DNA from: JTS-RE9 sp964649195 | GTDB lineage: Bacteria; Planctomycetota; Phycisphaerae; Phycisphaerales; Phycisphaeraceae | Direction of reading: 5' to 3' | Assembly (NCBI GenBank): GCA_964649195.1 | Contig: CAZYPK010000023.1 | Coordinates: 1 to 47,585 of the forward strand | DNA length: 47,585 nucleotides | In this document: positions 1-8,467 of the stretch, in pieces | Layout: each line of letters opens with the position of its first letter | Numbering within the stretch: position 1 is the stretch's first letter | Notes under the pieces: model-generated | Seen by the model: only the letters and a program-made list of their open reading frames with translations | The model's database searches: none | What the model was told of the DNA's origin: nothing | Program-made: the position numbers and the translations under genes

Positions 1-372
1 GCGACGTGTTACGTCGCGGCTCCAAGAGCCGCGACTCAACGAGTCGCGGAGATGAACGGAAAGAAGGGCGGTACGTTTCACGAAGGATGACCGGTGACAA
101 CACCCCTGCCGCGCAACTGTGTTCGAGGCTTGCAACGCAAGGCGTGCGCAACGCCCCTTCAGGCCGCTGATCTCCGCGACGTGTTACGTCGCGGCTCCAA
201 GAGCCGCGACTCAACGAGTCGCGGAGATGAACGGAAAGAAGGGCGGTACGTTTCACGAAGGATGACCGGTGACAACACCCCTGCCGCGCAACTGTGTTCG
301 AGGCTTGCAACGCAAGGCGTGCGCAACGCCCCTTCAGGCCGCTGATCTCCGCGACTCGTTGAGTCGCGGCTC
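1..372. repeat. Tandem array of 175-bp hairpin-ended elements
   Basis: Two nearly complete units (26-197 and 201-372) repeat with a period of 175 bp, and bases 1-22 are the end of a third. Each unit begins with a palindrome built on CCGCGACTCAACGAGTCGCGG-type arms and ends with a related palindrome. The ends of unit 1 and of the partial unit carry a GTGTTAC loop variant, while unit 2 ends with the CTCGTTGAG variant followed by six T. Units are separated by CAA. The same end palindrome recurs at 28664-28687, 42984-43292 and (variant) 14434-14603. No convincing gene lies inside; short reading frames here are repeated with the element. Confidence 0.85.
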
Positions 373-538
373 TTTTTTGCAAAAATTATCCCTTGTCATC
401 CGGCCCGCAAAAACGGATAATGAAAGCCCGGTGGGCGTGCTTGCCATTTCATCCGTTGATCGCATCGCGGCATGCCTCATATGGTTCAATTGTTGAACGC
501 TTCGGCAAAACACCTTTTCATTGGAAGGAGACCTTGAC

Positions 539-1852
539 ATGTTCAAAGCTTCAAAAACCTCCGCAACCGTCGGGCTGTTCGCGGTCATTACCGCGATGGT
601 CCTGTCCGGCCCCATGACGACGCCCGCGTCGGCCATCCCCGTGAATGTCCCGCTTCAAAACGCCACCACCACCCACCAGCAGGCGTTCAGCACCGGCGTG
701 GCGGGAACCATTGACGGCGACCTGACCGCCGGCGCAGGCATGGCCTTCATCCAGACCGGCAGCCGCACCGGCAACACCATCATCGCCTACGAAACCGCGG
801 CCGACATCATCGGCAACGGCGAGCTGACCTTCACCATCACCCAGAACTTCGGCGGTTCCCACACCCTCCAGTCGTTCCGCCTGTCGGTGACCGACGCCGA
901 CCGCAGCCTGTTCGCCGACGGCGTCACCGCCAACGGCGATGTCCATCCCTTCCCAAGCCAGTGGACCCTCCTCGACAACCCCGTCCTCACCTTCGCCAAC
1001 CCCACCACCGCCACCGTCGATGCCAACGGCATCATCACCCTCTCCGGCGCCAACCCCACGACCAACGTCCTCACCATCAAGGCCGCCAACCCGCTGGGCA
1101 CCGTCACCGGCATCCGCCTGGAAGTGCTGCCCGGCTCCAACGGTTCCGTCGGACGCGCCTCCAACGGCAACGCGTTCATCAACGAGTTCGCCGTCGCCTT
1201 CGATGCCGGCGCGCTCCCCGCCGTCGCCCAGCGAAAAGTCGAACTCGCCCTGACCAACGCCACCGCCACCTTCAGCCAGGCCGGCTTCGGCCCCAACCTT
1301 TCCATCGACGGCATCATGCACGGCAACACCAACGGCTGGGCCGTCAGTGGAGGACAGGCCACGGAGCAGAGCGCCGTCTTCCAGACCCAGGCGCCGGTGG
1401 ACGCCCGCCACGGCCTGGCCTTCGAACTGATGCACGGATACCTCGGCACCGCCGGCCACAAGATCCAGAACTTCGCCCTCTACTACACCACCGATGCCGC
1501 CCCCACCGCCACCGATGGTTCGATCGACTGGATCGCCCTGACCCCCACCGCCGCCGAAACCACCCGCGGCGACAGCTTCGCCCTCATCGATGGCAACATC
1601 ATCCGCATCACCGGCAACACCGCCCAGGATGACAACTACCAAATCCTCGTGGACGGCGCCTACGCCAACATCACCGGCTTCCGCCTCCAGGTGCTGCCCG
1701 GCGACAACGGATTCCTCGGCTTCGAAACCAACGGCAACATCGTCCTCTCCGAGTTCCGCGTCTTCCTCACCACCCCCATCCCCGAACCGGCATCCCTGAG
1801 CCTGCTGGCCCTGGCCGGCCTGGCGATGATGACCCGCCGCCGCAACGCCTGA
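539..1852 (+). CDS. PEP-CTERM sorted secreted protein
   Basis: A 437-residue exported protein of unknown function. The ATG at 539 is chosen because GGAAGGAG lies eight bases upstream; a TTG at 521 in the same frame precedes that site. Residues 1-33 form a signal peptide ending near TPASA. The body is two similar beta-rich halves (about 35-225 and 230-410), each ending in a FRLxVLPGxNG-type motif, suggesting an internal duplication. The C-terminus reads PEPASLSLLALAGLAMM then basic residues, a PEP-CTERM signal handled by exosortase in this family. No exosortase is in the window. The opposite strand has a long glycine-rich open frame that is only a shadow of the GC-rich coding sequence. Confidence 0.85.
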   Translation: MFKASKTSATVGLFAVITAMVLSGPMTTPASAIPVNVPLQNATTTHQQAFSTGVAGTIDGDLTAGAGMAFIQTGSRTGNTIIAYETAADIIGNGELTFTITQNFGGSHTLQSFRLSVTDADRSLFADGVTANGDVHPFPSQWTLLDNPVLTFANPTTATVDANGIITLSGANPTTNVLTIKAANPLGTVTGIRLEVLPGSNGSVGRASNGNAFINEFAVAFDAGALPAVAQRKVELALTNATATFSQAGFGPNLSIDGIMHGNTNGWAVSGGQATEQSAVFQTQAPVDARHGLAFELMHGYLGTAGHKIQNFALYYTTDAAPTATDGSIDWIALTPTAAETTRGDSFALIDGNIIRITGNTAQDDNYQILVDGAYANITGFRLQVLPGDNGFLGFETNGNIVLSEFRVFLTTPIPEPASLSLLALAGLAMMTRRRNA

Positions 1853-2018
1853 GTCCGGACCTCCTTTGCAAGATTGGTCGAATCCGATCAAAAAACTGAC
1901 ACCCAACGAAAGGCTTGTCAAGCGTGATTTTGCGATACCATGCCGCACGACGCGCGGGCTGCGTCGGCTTGCGGGCTTGCAATCCAAACAGAGTCGGCCC
2001 TCGCTTCATACTTTCGGT

Positions 2019-2945
2019 ATGAACAGGCACCCAATGACACCGGATTCTCAAGAATCATATGGCTACGTCATCGATAATCTGCGCCTGCAAGAGCTGGTGG
2101 CCGTTGTTGACCGGAACAAGGCCTTCTTTGATGCGTTTTCGGTATTTCTCCAGGAACAGGGCTACGCAAACGTGTACTCGTTCATCGGTGAAGCCGACGA
2201 ATCGAGAGCCAGGCGGGTACTGACGAAATATCTGGCCGCAGACTTTCCGGCGCAGCTTTTTGATGGCCTCGGACGCCCCTACGCCGATGCAAAGGCGAAA
2301 TGGTACTTCCTGGCTTGGTTGCTGCGCGACGCCCCGGCGCAAAGACTTGAACCGCTGCTCCGAAGTTATGAGGGCGGGTCCATTGACGAAAAGAAGGCCA
2401 ATCTCATCAATCACCTGCGCCAATTTGTCGGGCCGCTTTTCCCCAGTGCGGATCGTTGGGAATGGCCGGTCCTGGCCGAGGTCATGCTTGCGCGTCTTGA
2501 AGGGAGTCGGCGGGCGCTCAAGGGGACGCGCTTCGAGGCGCTTGTCCGAGCCATCCTCAACAAGGTCTTCAAGGCAAACCACATCCGCCTCGTCGTGGGA
2601 GAGAAACAAGTCACGATCAACGACGAAACCTATGATGTTCAGGTGATTGCCGAAAACAAGACCATTCTCATGCCTGTGAAAACCCGCGAAACCATGGGCG
2701 GCGGTCACGCCAATCTTTTCACTCGAGACATCCATAAATCGGTGGGGATCGCGAAGGAAAATGGATATGAGTGCATTCCGATCGTCATCGCCGAATCCTG
2801 GTCAGGCAATCTGGCCGGCCTTGACTGTGAGCATCTCGTCCATATCAAGGCAAATCCCAATCAATTGACTGCGATAGAACCGGCGCTGGAGGCGTCCATC
2901 ACTGATCTTGCACCTGTCTGGAAAGAGTTGGAGCGTGCAAAATGA
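2019..2945 (+). CDS. Probable type II restriction endonuclease
   Basis: About 308 residues, stop codon overlapping the start of a DNA methyltransferase by four bases (ATGA), the usual arrangement of a translationally coupled restriction-modification pair. I do not recognise the specificity family. The central part has a plausible PD-(D/E)XK core: an acidic helix with FEALVRAIL near residue 180, then YDVQVIAENK and PVKTRE around residues 208-225, where a D...(E/V)xK pair could bind metal. The start is uncertain: ATG at 2019 or 2034 are both possible, neither with a strong ribosome site, and the frame is open back to 1866. A weak TTGTCA...TACCAT promoter-like pair lies at 1915-1941, which favours the later starts. 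Composition is less GC-rich than the neighbours, consistent with transfer. Function is inferred mainly from context. Confidence 0.7.
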   Translation: MNRHPMTPDSQESYGYVIDNLRLQELVAVVDRNKAFFDAFSVFLQEQGYANVYSFIGEADESRARRVLTKYLAADFPAQLFDGLGRPYADAKAKWYFLAWLLRDAPAQRLEPLLRSYEGGSIDEKKANLINHLRQFVGPLFPSADRWEWPVLAEVMLARLEGSRRALKGTRFEALVRAILNKVFKANHIRLVVGEKQVTINDETYDVQVIAENKTILMPVKTRETMGGGHANLFTRDIHKSVGIAKENGYECIPIVIAESWSGNLAGLDCEHLVHIKANPNQLTAIEPALEASITDLAPVWKELERAK

Positions 2946-3916
2946 CCCTGGGCAAAGTACCGATTCACAAGCATGACCGCATTGATTCCATACGGTCGGA
3001 AGTGGAGTGCCACTCTGTCAGGGCCGAGCTCCGAACGCTTAGTGACAGCATCATTTGGGGTGATTGCGCCAGAGCCCTCGGTGCGATTCCGACAGGGAGC
3101 ATCAACTGCATCGTTACAAGCCCCCCGTACTACAACCAGCGCGACTATGGAAGTTCGGAGCAAATCGGCGCCGAGCAAAGCCCGGAAGAATACCTGGCCA
3201 ATCTTCGAACCATTTTTCGGGAATGTCGCCGTGTTCTCAGGGATGACGGCCTGTTATGGCTGAATCTTGGGGATAAGTTTTCCAACGGGCGTCTGCTCGG
3301 AATGCCTTGGCGCACGGCGCTCGCATTGGTCGATGATGGCTGGCTGCTTCGGTCCGACGTTATCTGGCACAAACCAAACGCGATGCCCTCCTCGGTTGCG
3401 ACGCGACCCACCACGGATCACGAGTACGTATTTCTGTTCTCCAAATCGGACACCTATAAATACGATGCCGATGCGATCCGGGAGCCCCATGTGACTTTCT
3501 CGGAGAACAGCAAAATGCGCGGCGGTCGGGGGCACTTCGGCAAAAACGGGGGCACACCGGAAAAGGGCAAAAATGCCGGGAATGCAAACCTGCACAAAGG
3601 ACGGTGGGATCAGGCGTTTCATCCCTTGGGCAGAAACAAACGCACGGTATGGTCAATCCCTCTTTCAAAATTCCGTGGGGCGCATTTTGCCGTCTTCCCT
3701 GAAAAGCTCGTTGAAACGTGCATCCTGGCCGGGAGCGGCCTGGGAGATCATGTGCTTGATCCGTTTTGCGGCAGTGGCACGACCCTTGTGATGGCCAAGC
3801 GACTGGGCAGACATTTCATCGGAATCGAAGCCAACGGCGACTACTGCGCGATGGCGCAAGCCAGACTGGAGAATGAGCCCGTTGATCTATTTTCAGTATG
3901 CACACCCGCCGTGTGA
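2942..3916 (+). CDS. Type II DNA methyltransferase (beta class, TSPPY)
   Basis: A 324-residue SAM-dependent DNA methylase. The catalytic motif TSPPYYNQRDYG appears near residue 57 and the SAM-binding motif DPFCGSGTT near residue 274, so the catalytic motif precedes the cofactor motif: the beta-class order, in which TSPPY is typical of N4-cytosine (and some N6-adenine) methylases. A KPNAMPSS segment at about 142 and an HPLGRNKRTVW segment before the cofactor motif are also typical of this group. It should protect the host from the endonuclease encoded immediately upstream with a four-base overlap. Length is normal for the family and no key residue is missing. Target sequence cannot be read from the protein. 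Confidence 0.9.
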   Translation: MTLGKVPIHKHDRIDSIRSEVECHSVRAELRTLSDSIIWGDCARALGAIPTGSINCIVTSPPYYNQRDYGSSEQIGAEQSPEEYLANLRTIFRECRRVLRDDGLLWLNLGDKFSNGRLLGMPWRTALALVDDGWLLRSDVIWHKPNAMPSSVATRPTTDHEYVFLFSKSDTYKYDADAIREPHVTFSENSKMRGGRGHFGKNGGTPEKGKNAGNANLHKGRWDQAFHPLGRNKRTVWSIPLSKFRGAHFAVFPEKLVETCILAGSGLGDHVLDPFCGSGTTLVMAKRLGRHFIGIEANGDYCAMAQARLENEPVDLFSVCTPAV

Positions 3917-3939
3917 TCCGTGCTTACATGCCTTGGGAA

Positions 3940-5118
3940 TCATCGTTCCCCCGGCGGTTGCTTTCGGAAACGGACCGGAGCCGTGCCGGTGTGGCGGCGG
4001 AAGAACTTGCTGAACGCCGCGGTTTCCGCGAAGCCGACCATGGAGGCGATCTGCGAGATGCTCAACCGGGTGTCGATCAGCAGTTGGGTGGCACGCTCCA
4101 GGCGAAGCCTTTGCATTTCCTGTCCCGGCGTTCGGCCGATCTTCTGCACGAAGAGCTGCTCGAACAGACGGCGCGACATGGAGATCGTCTGCATCACATG
4201 CTCCACATCGATGTCCTCACATGCGTGGCGGCGGAGGAATTCGATGCCGCGATCCAGTTCCTGTTCGCGCGAGCCTTTCACCATCGTCGAGGCGCGGCCG
4301 ATGACCTCGATGGCGTCGATCTGCACCGGCGCGTCCGGCGCGGGCCGGCCCAGCAGGATGTCGTGCAGCACCTTGGCCGCGGTGCGGCCGATCGTTTCAA
4401 TCGGCAGACGAATGCTGGAGAGCGAAGGCGATTGCGACCGGCTCAGGTCCGAGTTGCCCACGCCCAGGACCGCCACATCGCCGGGCACCGCGAATCCCAT
4501 CGACATCGCCAGCCGGCAGACGGCCTGCGCCAGCCCGTCGTTGAGGGCGACGATCCCCGCCGGCTTGGGGATCATTTTGAGCAGCTCGATCAGCTCCCGC
4601 TCCTGATTCTCCAGGCCCCGTTCATCGTCGGTGCCCATGAACCGCCGGCGCACGTCGCATGAAAAAGGCTGATGCCCGCGTCGCATCAGCGCCGCTTCGA
4701 AGGCCGCCCGGCGCAGCGCCGAGACGTGGGCCAGTTTGGACCCGATGTGGGCGAAGTGGCTGATCCCCAGGCCCATCAGGTGCTCGGCCGCCAGTTGGCC
4801 GATGGAGGCGTGGCTGGTGTGGACGATGGCGATGCGCGGGTCGTAGAGGTCGCCGCCCAGGTTCACCACCGGCACCCCGCCGCTGATCATCCAGTCGGCC
4901 AGATTCCTCACGCCTTCCGGCACGCCCTCGGCGGTGATGATGCCATCGACACGCCCGGCCCAAGGGGGCGGCCCCGGTTCTGCGCGAAGAAAAGGATCGG
5001 CGCTCGACGTGTATCGCATGTCCAAAAGGCTCAGCTCCGGGTGGCCCGCGACGTAATCAAGCACGCCGGCCAACTGCTGCCCGCAGAACAGCGTCCAGAC
5101 CTCCGAGCGAAACCCCAT
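3940..5118 (-). CDS. XylR-like transcription regulator (LacI-type sensor + AraC HTH)
   Basis: 392 residues, the same length as Escherichia coli XylR. Residues about 1-280 form a periplasmic-binding-protein-like sugar sensor domain with no LacI DNA-binding helix in front (PVVNLGGD, HTSHASIGQLAAEHLMGLG, GIVALNDGLAQAVCR, LGVGNSDL). Residues about 290-390 are two AraC-type helix-turn-helix units ending in ASMVGFAETAAFSKFFRRHTG. The family senses a pentose or related sugar and activates catabolic genes. ATG at 5118 is used, with AGGAAA upstream; the frame is open to 5184 with a possible GTG at 5142. It converges on the methylase gene with a 23-bp gap. No sugar-catabolism gene is adjacent, so its targets lie elsewhere. 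Confidence 0.88.
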   Translation of the reverse strand: MGFRSEVWTLFCGQQLAGVLDYVAGHPELSLLDMRYTSSADPFLRAEPGPPPWAGRVDGIITAEGVPEGVRNLADWMISGGVPVVNLGGDLYDPRIAIVHTSHASIGQLAAEHLMGLGISHFAHIGSKLAHVSALRRAAFEAALMRRGHQPFSCDVRRRFMGTDDERGLENQERELIELLKMIPKPAGIVALNDGLAQAVCRLAMSMGFAVPGDVAVLGVGNSDLSRSQSPSLSSIRLPIETIGRTAAKVLHDILLGRPAPDAPVQIDAIEVIGRASTMVKGSREQELDRGIEFLRRHACEDIDVEHVMQTISMSRRLFEQLFVQKIGRTPGQEMQRLRLERATQLLIDTRLSISQIASMVGFAETAAFSKFFRRHTGTAPVRFRKQPPGER

Positions 5119-5534
5119 CGTGAATTTTTTCCTGATCGCCACGCGCGGATTATATCGACGGCCACATGACCCCGTGCGCCGCAAACCTCCCGTTGCAGGC
5201 GATTGCGCATACGGACAATGTTCGATGCGCAGGCGAACAATCCTTTTTCGGGAACGAGGGGTAAATTGGATCAGCCCGTTGAAGAGGGCAAGAGTCAGGA
5301 GACAGTGTCATAGTCATAGCCGCAGCGTCCTCGCTGCGCGTCTGCGGAACAGGAGACAGGAGACACAGAGATTTGAAATTTGAGATTTCAGATTTGAAAT
5401 CATTTTTCAGATTCCCCACAACTGACCTCTGACCTCTGACCTCTGACCTCTGACCTCTTATCCCCGACACCACCGGCCCTCATCGGGCAGCGCCTGCGGC
5501 GGGCTTTCATCGTCGCCAATCTGGAGAACGAAAG
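5119..5534. repeat. Intergenic short-word arrays and shared hairpin
   Basis: No gene is seen. 5315-5346 is a hairpin-forming 32-bp segment that recurs inverted at 22541-22572. 5371-5400 is a 7-bp array of ATTTGAA and close variants. 5422-5456 is five exact tandem copies of CTGACCT. The divergent promoters of the XylR-like gene and the PEP-CTERM gene must lie in or beside this spacer; I cannot place them with confidence. Confidence 0.85.
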
Positions 5535-6566
5535 ATGTTGACCAACCCTTTGCATCGAACCTTGTTCCTTTCCGCCGTTTCACTGTCAACCGCCATCGCC
5601 CTGGAGCAGTCCGCCCAGGCGGTCGTGATCGCTTCACCCACCGCCATCGGCAGCGCGACGCCGTTTAACGCCTCTTTGACCGCGCCGAACGCCTTCAACG
5701 GCAACTCCAATGAATACGCATCCCAAGGCCTGGGGGTCAACACCTTCATCGAGATGAACTTCGGTTCAACGGTCACCTTCGACCGCGTGATTCTCGTCAA
5801 CCGCAACTCCACCGCCCCCGGCGATCGCGTCTCCCAATCCACCTTCACCTTCAGCAACGACAGCATCTTCGACAGCGGCGATCCGACCGCGACGATCACC
5901 CACAACTCCGGCCAGGCCCAGGGATCGATCTCCGGCTTTGACGGCCCCGTCACCACCCAGTTCGCCCGATGGGATGTCGATGCCCAGGCGGACGGCACAC
6001 CCGTCGCCAACAACACCGGCATCATGGAGATGATCTTCCTCAACACCCCCGCCGACTCGGAGATCGTTTCCGGCGTCACCGCCTACAACTCGGCGACGCC
6101 TTTCAACGCCACCTACGTGGCCGCCAATTCGGTCAACGGCATCGTGGGCACCGGCGCCGGCGGCGCGGGCATCGAATACGCATCCGCAGGACAGGGGGTC
6201 AACACGTTCATCGATTTCGACATGGGCGGCGTGAAACCGCTCATCGGCTTCGACCTCATCGATCGCCTGTTCGCGGTGGACCACGTCGCCGGCTTCGACC
6301 TTCTTTTCAGCAACGACCCCGCCTTCTCCAGCGTCATCACCACCCTCAGCTACAACAAGGGCGCCTCCCTGACCGCCAGCGATGTGTTCAGCTCGCCCAT
6401 CTTCGCCCGGTACGTGCGCTGGGATGTCACCTCCCTGGCGAGCACCTCGCCCAACTCGGGCATCAGCGAGATCATCTTCTATTCCGCCATCATTCCCGAA
6501 CCGGCGTCGCTGTCACTCCTGGGCCTGGCGGCCGGCGCCCTGATGATCCGCCGACGAACCGCCTGA
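5535..6566 (+). CDS. PEP-CTERM secreted protein with two discoidin-like repeats
   Basis: 343 residues with a signal peptide (about 1-28, ending QSAQA). Two related halves of about 150 residues each carry a SATPFNAxxxAxNxxNG motif, an EYAS.GxGVNTFI(E/D) motif and a FAR(W/Y)xRWDV ending, the look of discoidin/F5-F8-type carbohydrate-binding folds. The C-terminus is PEPASLSLLGLAAGALMI followed by RRR, a PEP-CTERM sorting signal. ATG at 5535 follows GGAG by eight bases. A strong hairpin lies 100 bp downstream. Ligand is unknown; domain assignment is by pattern only. Confidence 0.83.
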   Translation: MLTNPLHRTLFLSAVSLSTAIALEQSAQAVVIASPTAIGSATPFNASLTAPNAFNGNSNEYASQGLGVNTFIEMNFGSTVTFDRVILVNRNSTAPGDRVSQSTFTFSNDSIFDSGDPTATITHNSGQAQGSISGFDGPVTTQFARWDVDAQADGTPVANNTGIMEMIFLNTPADSEIVSGVTAYNSATPFNATYVAANSVNGIVGTGAGGAGIEYASAGQGVNTFIDFDMGGVKPLIGFDLIDRLFAVDHVAGFDLLFSNDPAFSSVITTLSYNKGASLTASDVFSSPIFARYVRWDVTSLASTSPNSGISEIIFYSAIIPEPASLSLLGLAAGALMIRRRTA

Positions 6567-6585
6567 TCCGCTTCAAACACCCCCT

Positions 6586-6612
6586 CAAGCCGCTCGCGGC
6601 TTCGCTCCCCCC
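6586..6612. repeat. Small dispersed palindrome, CAAGCCGCTCGCGGCTTCGC type
   Basis: Palindrome with core GCCGCTCGCGGC followed by TTCGCTCCCC. Close copies lie at 17309-17336 (same orientation) and, as GGAGCGAAGCCGC(A/G)AGCGGC, at 11412-11433, 11460-11480, 23162-23182 and 33422-33445. Most sit just past the 3' end of a gene. Confidence 0.8.
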
Positions 6613-6664
6613 CGGCTCCCCCGGCTCTTTCGGCTCTCCACCAACCACGCCCTCCCCCACACGG

Positions 6665-6693
6665 CGAGCCTCGGCGACCATCGCCGAGGCTCG
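6665..6693. terminator. Perfect 13-bp hairpin terminator between convergent genes
   Basis: Arms 6665-6677 and 6681-6693 are perfectly complementary with a CCA loop. On the plus strand a TCGGCTTTT follows, fitting termination of the PEP-CTERM gene; it also lies 20 bp past the stop of the minus-strand gene ending at 6713, so it may serve both. Confidence 0.7.
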
Positions 6694-6712
6694 TCGGCTT
6701 TTGGCGGCATGG

Positions 6713-7162
6713 TCATCGTGTCGCCTCCACTGTCCAGTCGTCCGTGTCGCGATGCCGACCGAGGCCGACCGCGTCGAACTCATCGTGTGCGCCATCGACT
6801 CGGACTCCAAAGAAGCGAAGCGTCTGATTGATGGCGTCCTCAGCGTGAATCGGTCCGAGAACTCGCGCACCGCCCGACCAAGCGAGCGCGCTCTGACCGC
6901 CAGTGCCGCCGAAGAACTCAGCCTTGATGTATGCGACCGGCGCGACCACCGAAATGCGCTGCGCCCACTCCTCGACGCCCGGCGACAGCTTCTCGAAACG
7001 CTCGACCTCTCCGCCATCGGCAATCTCGTCGTAGAGGTTGTCGGTGAGAGGAATGATGGCGATGCCCTGTGCAAGAGGAACAATCCGTGCGTGCTGAAAA
7101 TCAGATGCGTGCTGCGCCAGCGTCTGCTGCTTTCCGATGATTGCTTGGAGGTGGCAGCCCAT
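6713..7162 (-). CDS. Hypothetical cassette protein, 149 aa
   Basis: Not recognised. The last (most downstream) gene of the cassette cluster, beginning 16 bp inside the R' end (GTTCGGC) of the attC site at 7178-7290. The start ATG at 7162 has no obvious ribosome site. The protein has a motif-rich soluble sequence (IVPLAQGIAIIPLTDNLYDEI, GGTGGQSALAW), no signal peptide and no transmembrane helix. The alternation of hydrophobic and charged residues and the frequency of tryptophan, tyrosine and phenylalanine look like a real globular protein rather than a shadow frame. No attC site was found after its stop, so the cluster may end here. Confidence 0.7.
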   Translation of the reverse strand: MGCHLQAIIGKQQTLAQHASDFQHARIVPLAQGIAIIPLTDNLYDEIADGGEVERFEKLSPGVEEWAQRISVVAPVAYIKAEFFGGTGGQSALAWSGGARVLGPIHAEDAINQTLRFFGVRVDGAHDEFDAVGLGRHRDTDDWTVEATR

Positions 7163-7177
7163 GCGTGTGCGAATGCC

Positions 7178-7290
7178 GCCGAACGCTGCCGCTCAGTGGC
7201 GAGCCGCGTGCGGGGCAGGTTCCGGGGGACGCACGAGGCTCGATGACAATTTGCAACGCACGCGCCGCTCGTCCACTGCAGCGGTTGGTC
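7178..7290 (-). other. attC site B
   Basis: Reading the minus strand: R''-like GACCAAC (7290-7284), then arms that pair as CGCTGC, AGTGG, CGAGC and CGCGTGCG with the second half, and R' GTTCGGC (7184-7178). The loop holds about 40 unpaired bases. The stop codon of the 178-aa gene lies at the R'' edge, and the 149-aa gene starts just after R'. Confidence 0.75.
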
Positions 7291-7825
7291 AGGCGATTAT
7301 GCCATGTTGCTTTTTGAAATCGGCAAGTTCATTTTGCATTTCTGCCGTTGCTTCGGGACTCAGATTCGGAAGGCGAAACAACCCTTCGTGGAAGTCATAA
7401 TTGTACGCGGCCACTCGTAACCGATGAACGCTGCGTGCTTGGGCAAGCGCTTTCGCAGCCGCTCCATTTTCGAGGCTGCGCATGACACTCTGCCACACCT
7501 TTTCATCGAGACGTTCAAATGTCTCGTTTTCACTGTCCGGTCCGGGCTTGGCGCCACGCTCCCACTCGGCCTGCAAATGGTCGCTGAACATCTGGCAGCA
7601 GATACGCTCATCTCGATCACCCTTAAGATTTCGTGAGGGATACACAATCAACCGAGCCGAATCGGGCCAACGGTTTATTTCCAGCCATTCGACCGGCTCA
7701 TCGGCATACTCCAGTGCGATTGCCTGTATTGCCTGCGAGAGGAAAAGGTCGATTTGCCGATCGACGTCATCCCATCCGCGGTCAGGGACTTTCCAGCAAG
7801 TCGGGCATGATTGCGAGTTTTGCAT
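7289..7825 (-). CDS. Hypothetical cassette protein, 178 aa
   Basis: Not recognised. ATG at 7825 follows GGAGG by ten bases, and that ribosome site begins directly after the attC core GTTAGAC at 7848-7842, as expected for an integron cassette gene. The N-terminus has CPTCW (residues 7-11). A hydrophobic/acidic middle (LFLSQAIQAIALEYADEP, then WLEINRWPDSARLIVYPSRN) is followed by a charged helical C-terminus. No signal peptide or transmembrane segment. Composition is clearly less GC-rich than the chromosome around it, which supports acquisition. Confidence 0.78.
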   Translation of the reverse strand: MQNSQSCPTCWKVPDRGWDDVDRQIDLFLSQAIQAIALEYADEPVEWLEINRWPDSARLIVYPSRNLKGDRDERICCQMFSDHLQAEWERGAKPGPDSENETFERLDEKVWQSVMRSLENGAAAKALAQARSVHRLRVAAYNYDFHEGLFRLPNLSPEATAEMQNELADFKKQHGIIA

Positions 7826-7841
7826 GAGGCTCGTTTCCTCC

Positions 7842-7937
7842 GTCTAACGATCGAGCTCACCTGCGCGGCGGCAGGCGAGACGGGGAATTAAAAACCCGAA
7901 TATATGCCGCCGCGTCAGGTGCAACTGCCGGTTCGCC
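7842..7937 (-). other. attC site A (best formed)
   Basis: On the minus strand R'' is GGCGAAC (7937-7931) and R' is GTTAGAC (7848-7842), a full match to the GTTRRRY core. Inner arms 7858-7873 and 7905-7921 pair over 16 bp (CACCTG plus CGCGGCGGCA) with a single extra base at 7915, the kind of extrahelical base that orients attC recombination. Total 96 bp, within the known attC range. Confidence 0.82.
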
Positions 7938-7949
7938 GCAGCCACCCTT

Positions 7950-8441
7950 CTACTTGGACTCGTCCAGACAGTCGTTCCAAATCTTCGCGCCCTTCTCGTG
8001 CCTGTCGATACCATCGAAGAAGGACTGCAAGGCGGCATTCATGTCGAAGTCGTCGCAATTCTTCCAACCGAGGAGCTTCGGCTTATGCACTCGAAACTTG
8101 CCGGATTGCTTCGGCGTGTAGGGAACCGCCATGACGGCTTCGGAGTCCGGCGAAAAGAAAGAACGCATTTCAATAATGATCGCATCAACTTTTTCATTGC
8201 CGATGGGGATGCGGCCATCGTAAAGAAGGACGGCATCGTTTGCGTCCATCTTATTCGATTCGAGCTTTTCCTTCCCATACGCGACAGAGGCTTCCAAGTC
8301 GTCGTTGACGACCAGGCGTTCCATCTTGCGTTCGTCATCCTCGGTCGTGTACGCCAACATTGGCGCCAGAGTCTCGCCGTCGGAAACGCACCAAATGGCG
8401 TGAGCAGCGAAGAAGCCGGCAAGCTTGGAGGCAGTAATCAT
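7950..8441 (-). CDS. Hypothetical cassette protein, 163 aa
   Basis: Not recognised. ATG at 8441 is preceded by GAAGAG, and the core GTTGGGC (8464-8458) lies just upstream. The stop is 13 bp before attC site A, the normal position in a cassette. The sequence looks like a soluble globular protein (ITASKLAGFFAAHAIWCVSD at the start, then a DDERKMERLVVNDDLEASVAYG helix, VDAIIIEMRSFFSPD, and a lysine-rich end). No export signal. Lower GC than chromosomal neighbours. Confidence 0.8.
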   Translation of the reverse strand: MITASKLAGFFAAHAIWCVSDGETLAPMLAYTTEDDERKMERLVVNDDLEASVAYGKEKLESNKMDANDAVLLYDGRIPIGNEKVDAIIIEMRSFFSPDSEAVMAVPYTPKQSGKFRVHKPKLLGWKNCDDFDMNAALQSFFDGIDRHEKGAKIWNDCLDESK

Positions 8442-8467
8442 CGGCGTTCTCTTCAGCGCCCAACTCT

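Noticed and set aside
1..372. Possible CRISPR array from the repeated palindromes
   Set aside because: The repeat unit is 175 bp with identical interiors, so there are no unique spacers, and no cas gene is in the window.
94..496. Small proteins beginning TTPLPRNCVRG in the tandem units
   Set aside because: They are identical copies within the repeat and have no ribosome site; they move with the element.
551..1987. Long glycine-rich minus-strand reading frame opposite the first PEP-CTERM gene
   Set aside because: Its composition is what the complement of a GC-rich gene gives; the plus strand has signal peptide, ribosome site and sorting signal.
3898..4662. Plus-strand frames within the XylR-like gene
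   Set aside because: They are complement shadows; the minus strand encodes a full-length two-domain regulator.
5371..5456. CRISPR or iteron origin from the 7-bp arrays
   Set aside because: Units are contiguous without spacers, and there is no replication gene, DnaA box cluster or partition gene nearby.
6600..6712. A further attC site after the 149-aa cassette gene
   Set aside because: The perfect hairpin at 6665-6693 has no GTT/AAC cores at the proper distance and fits a terminator better.
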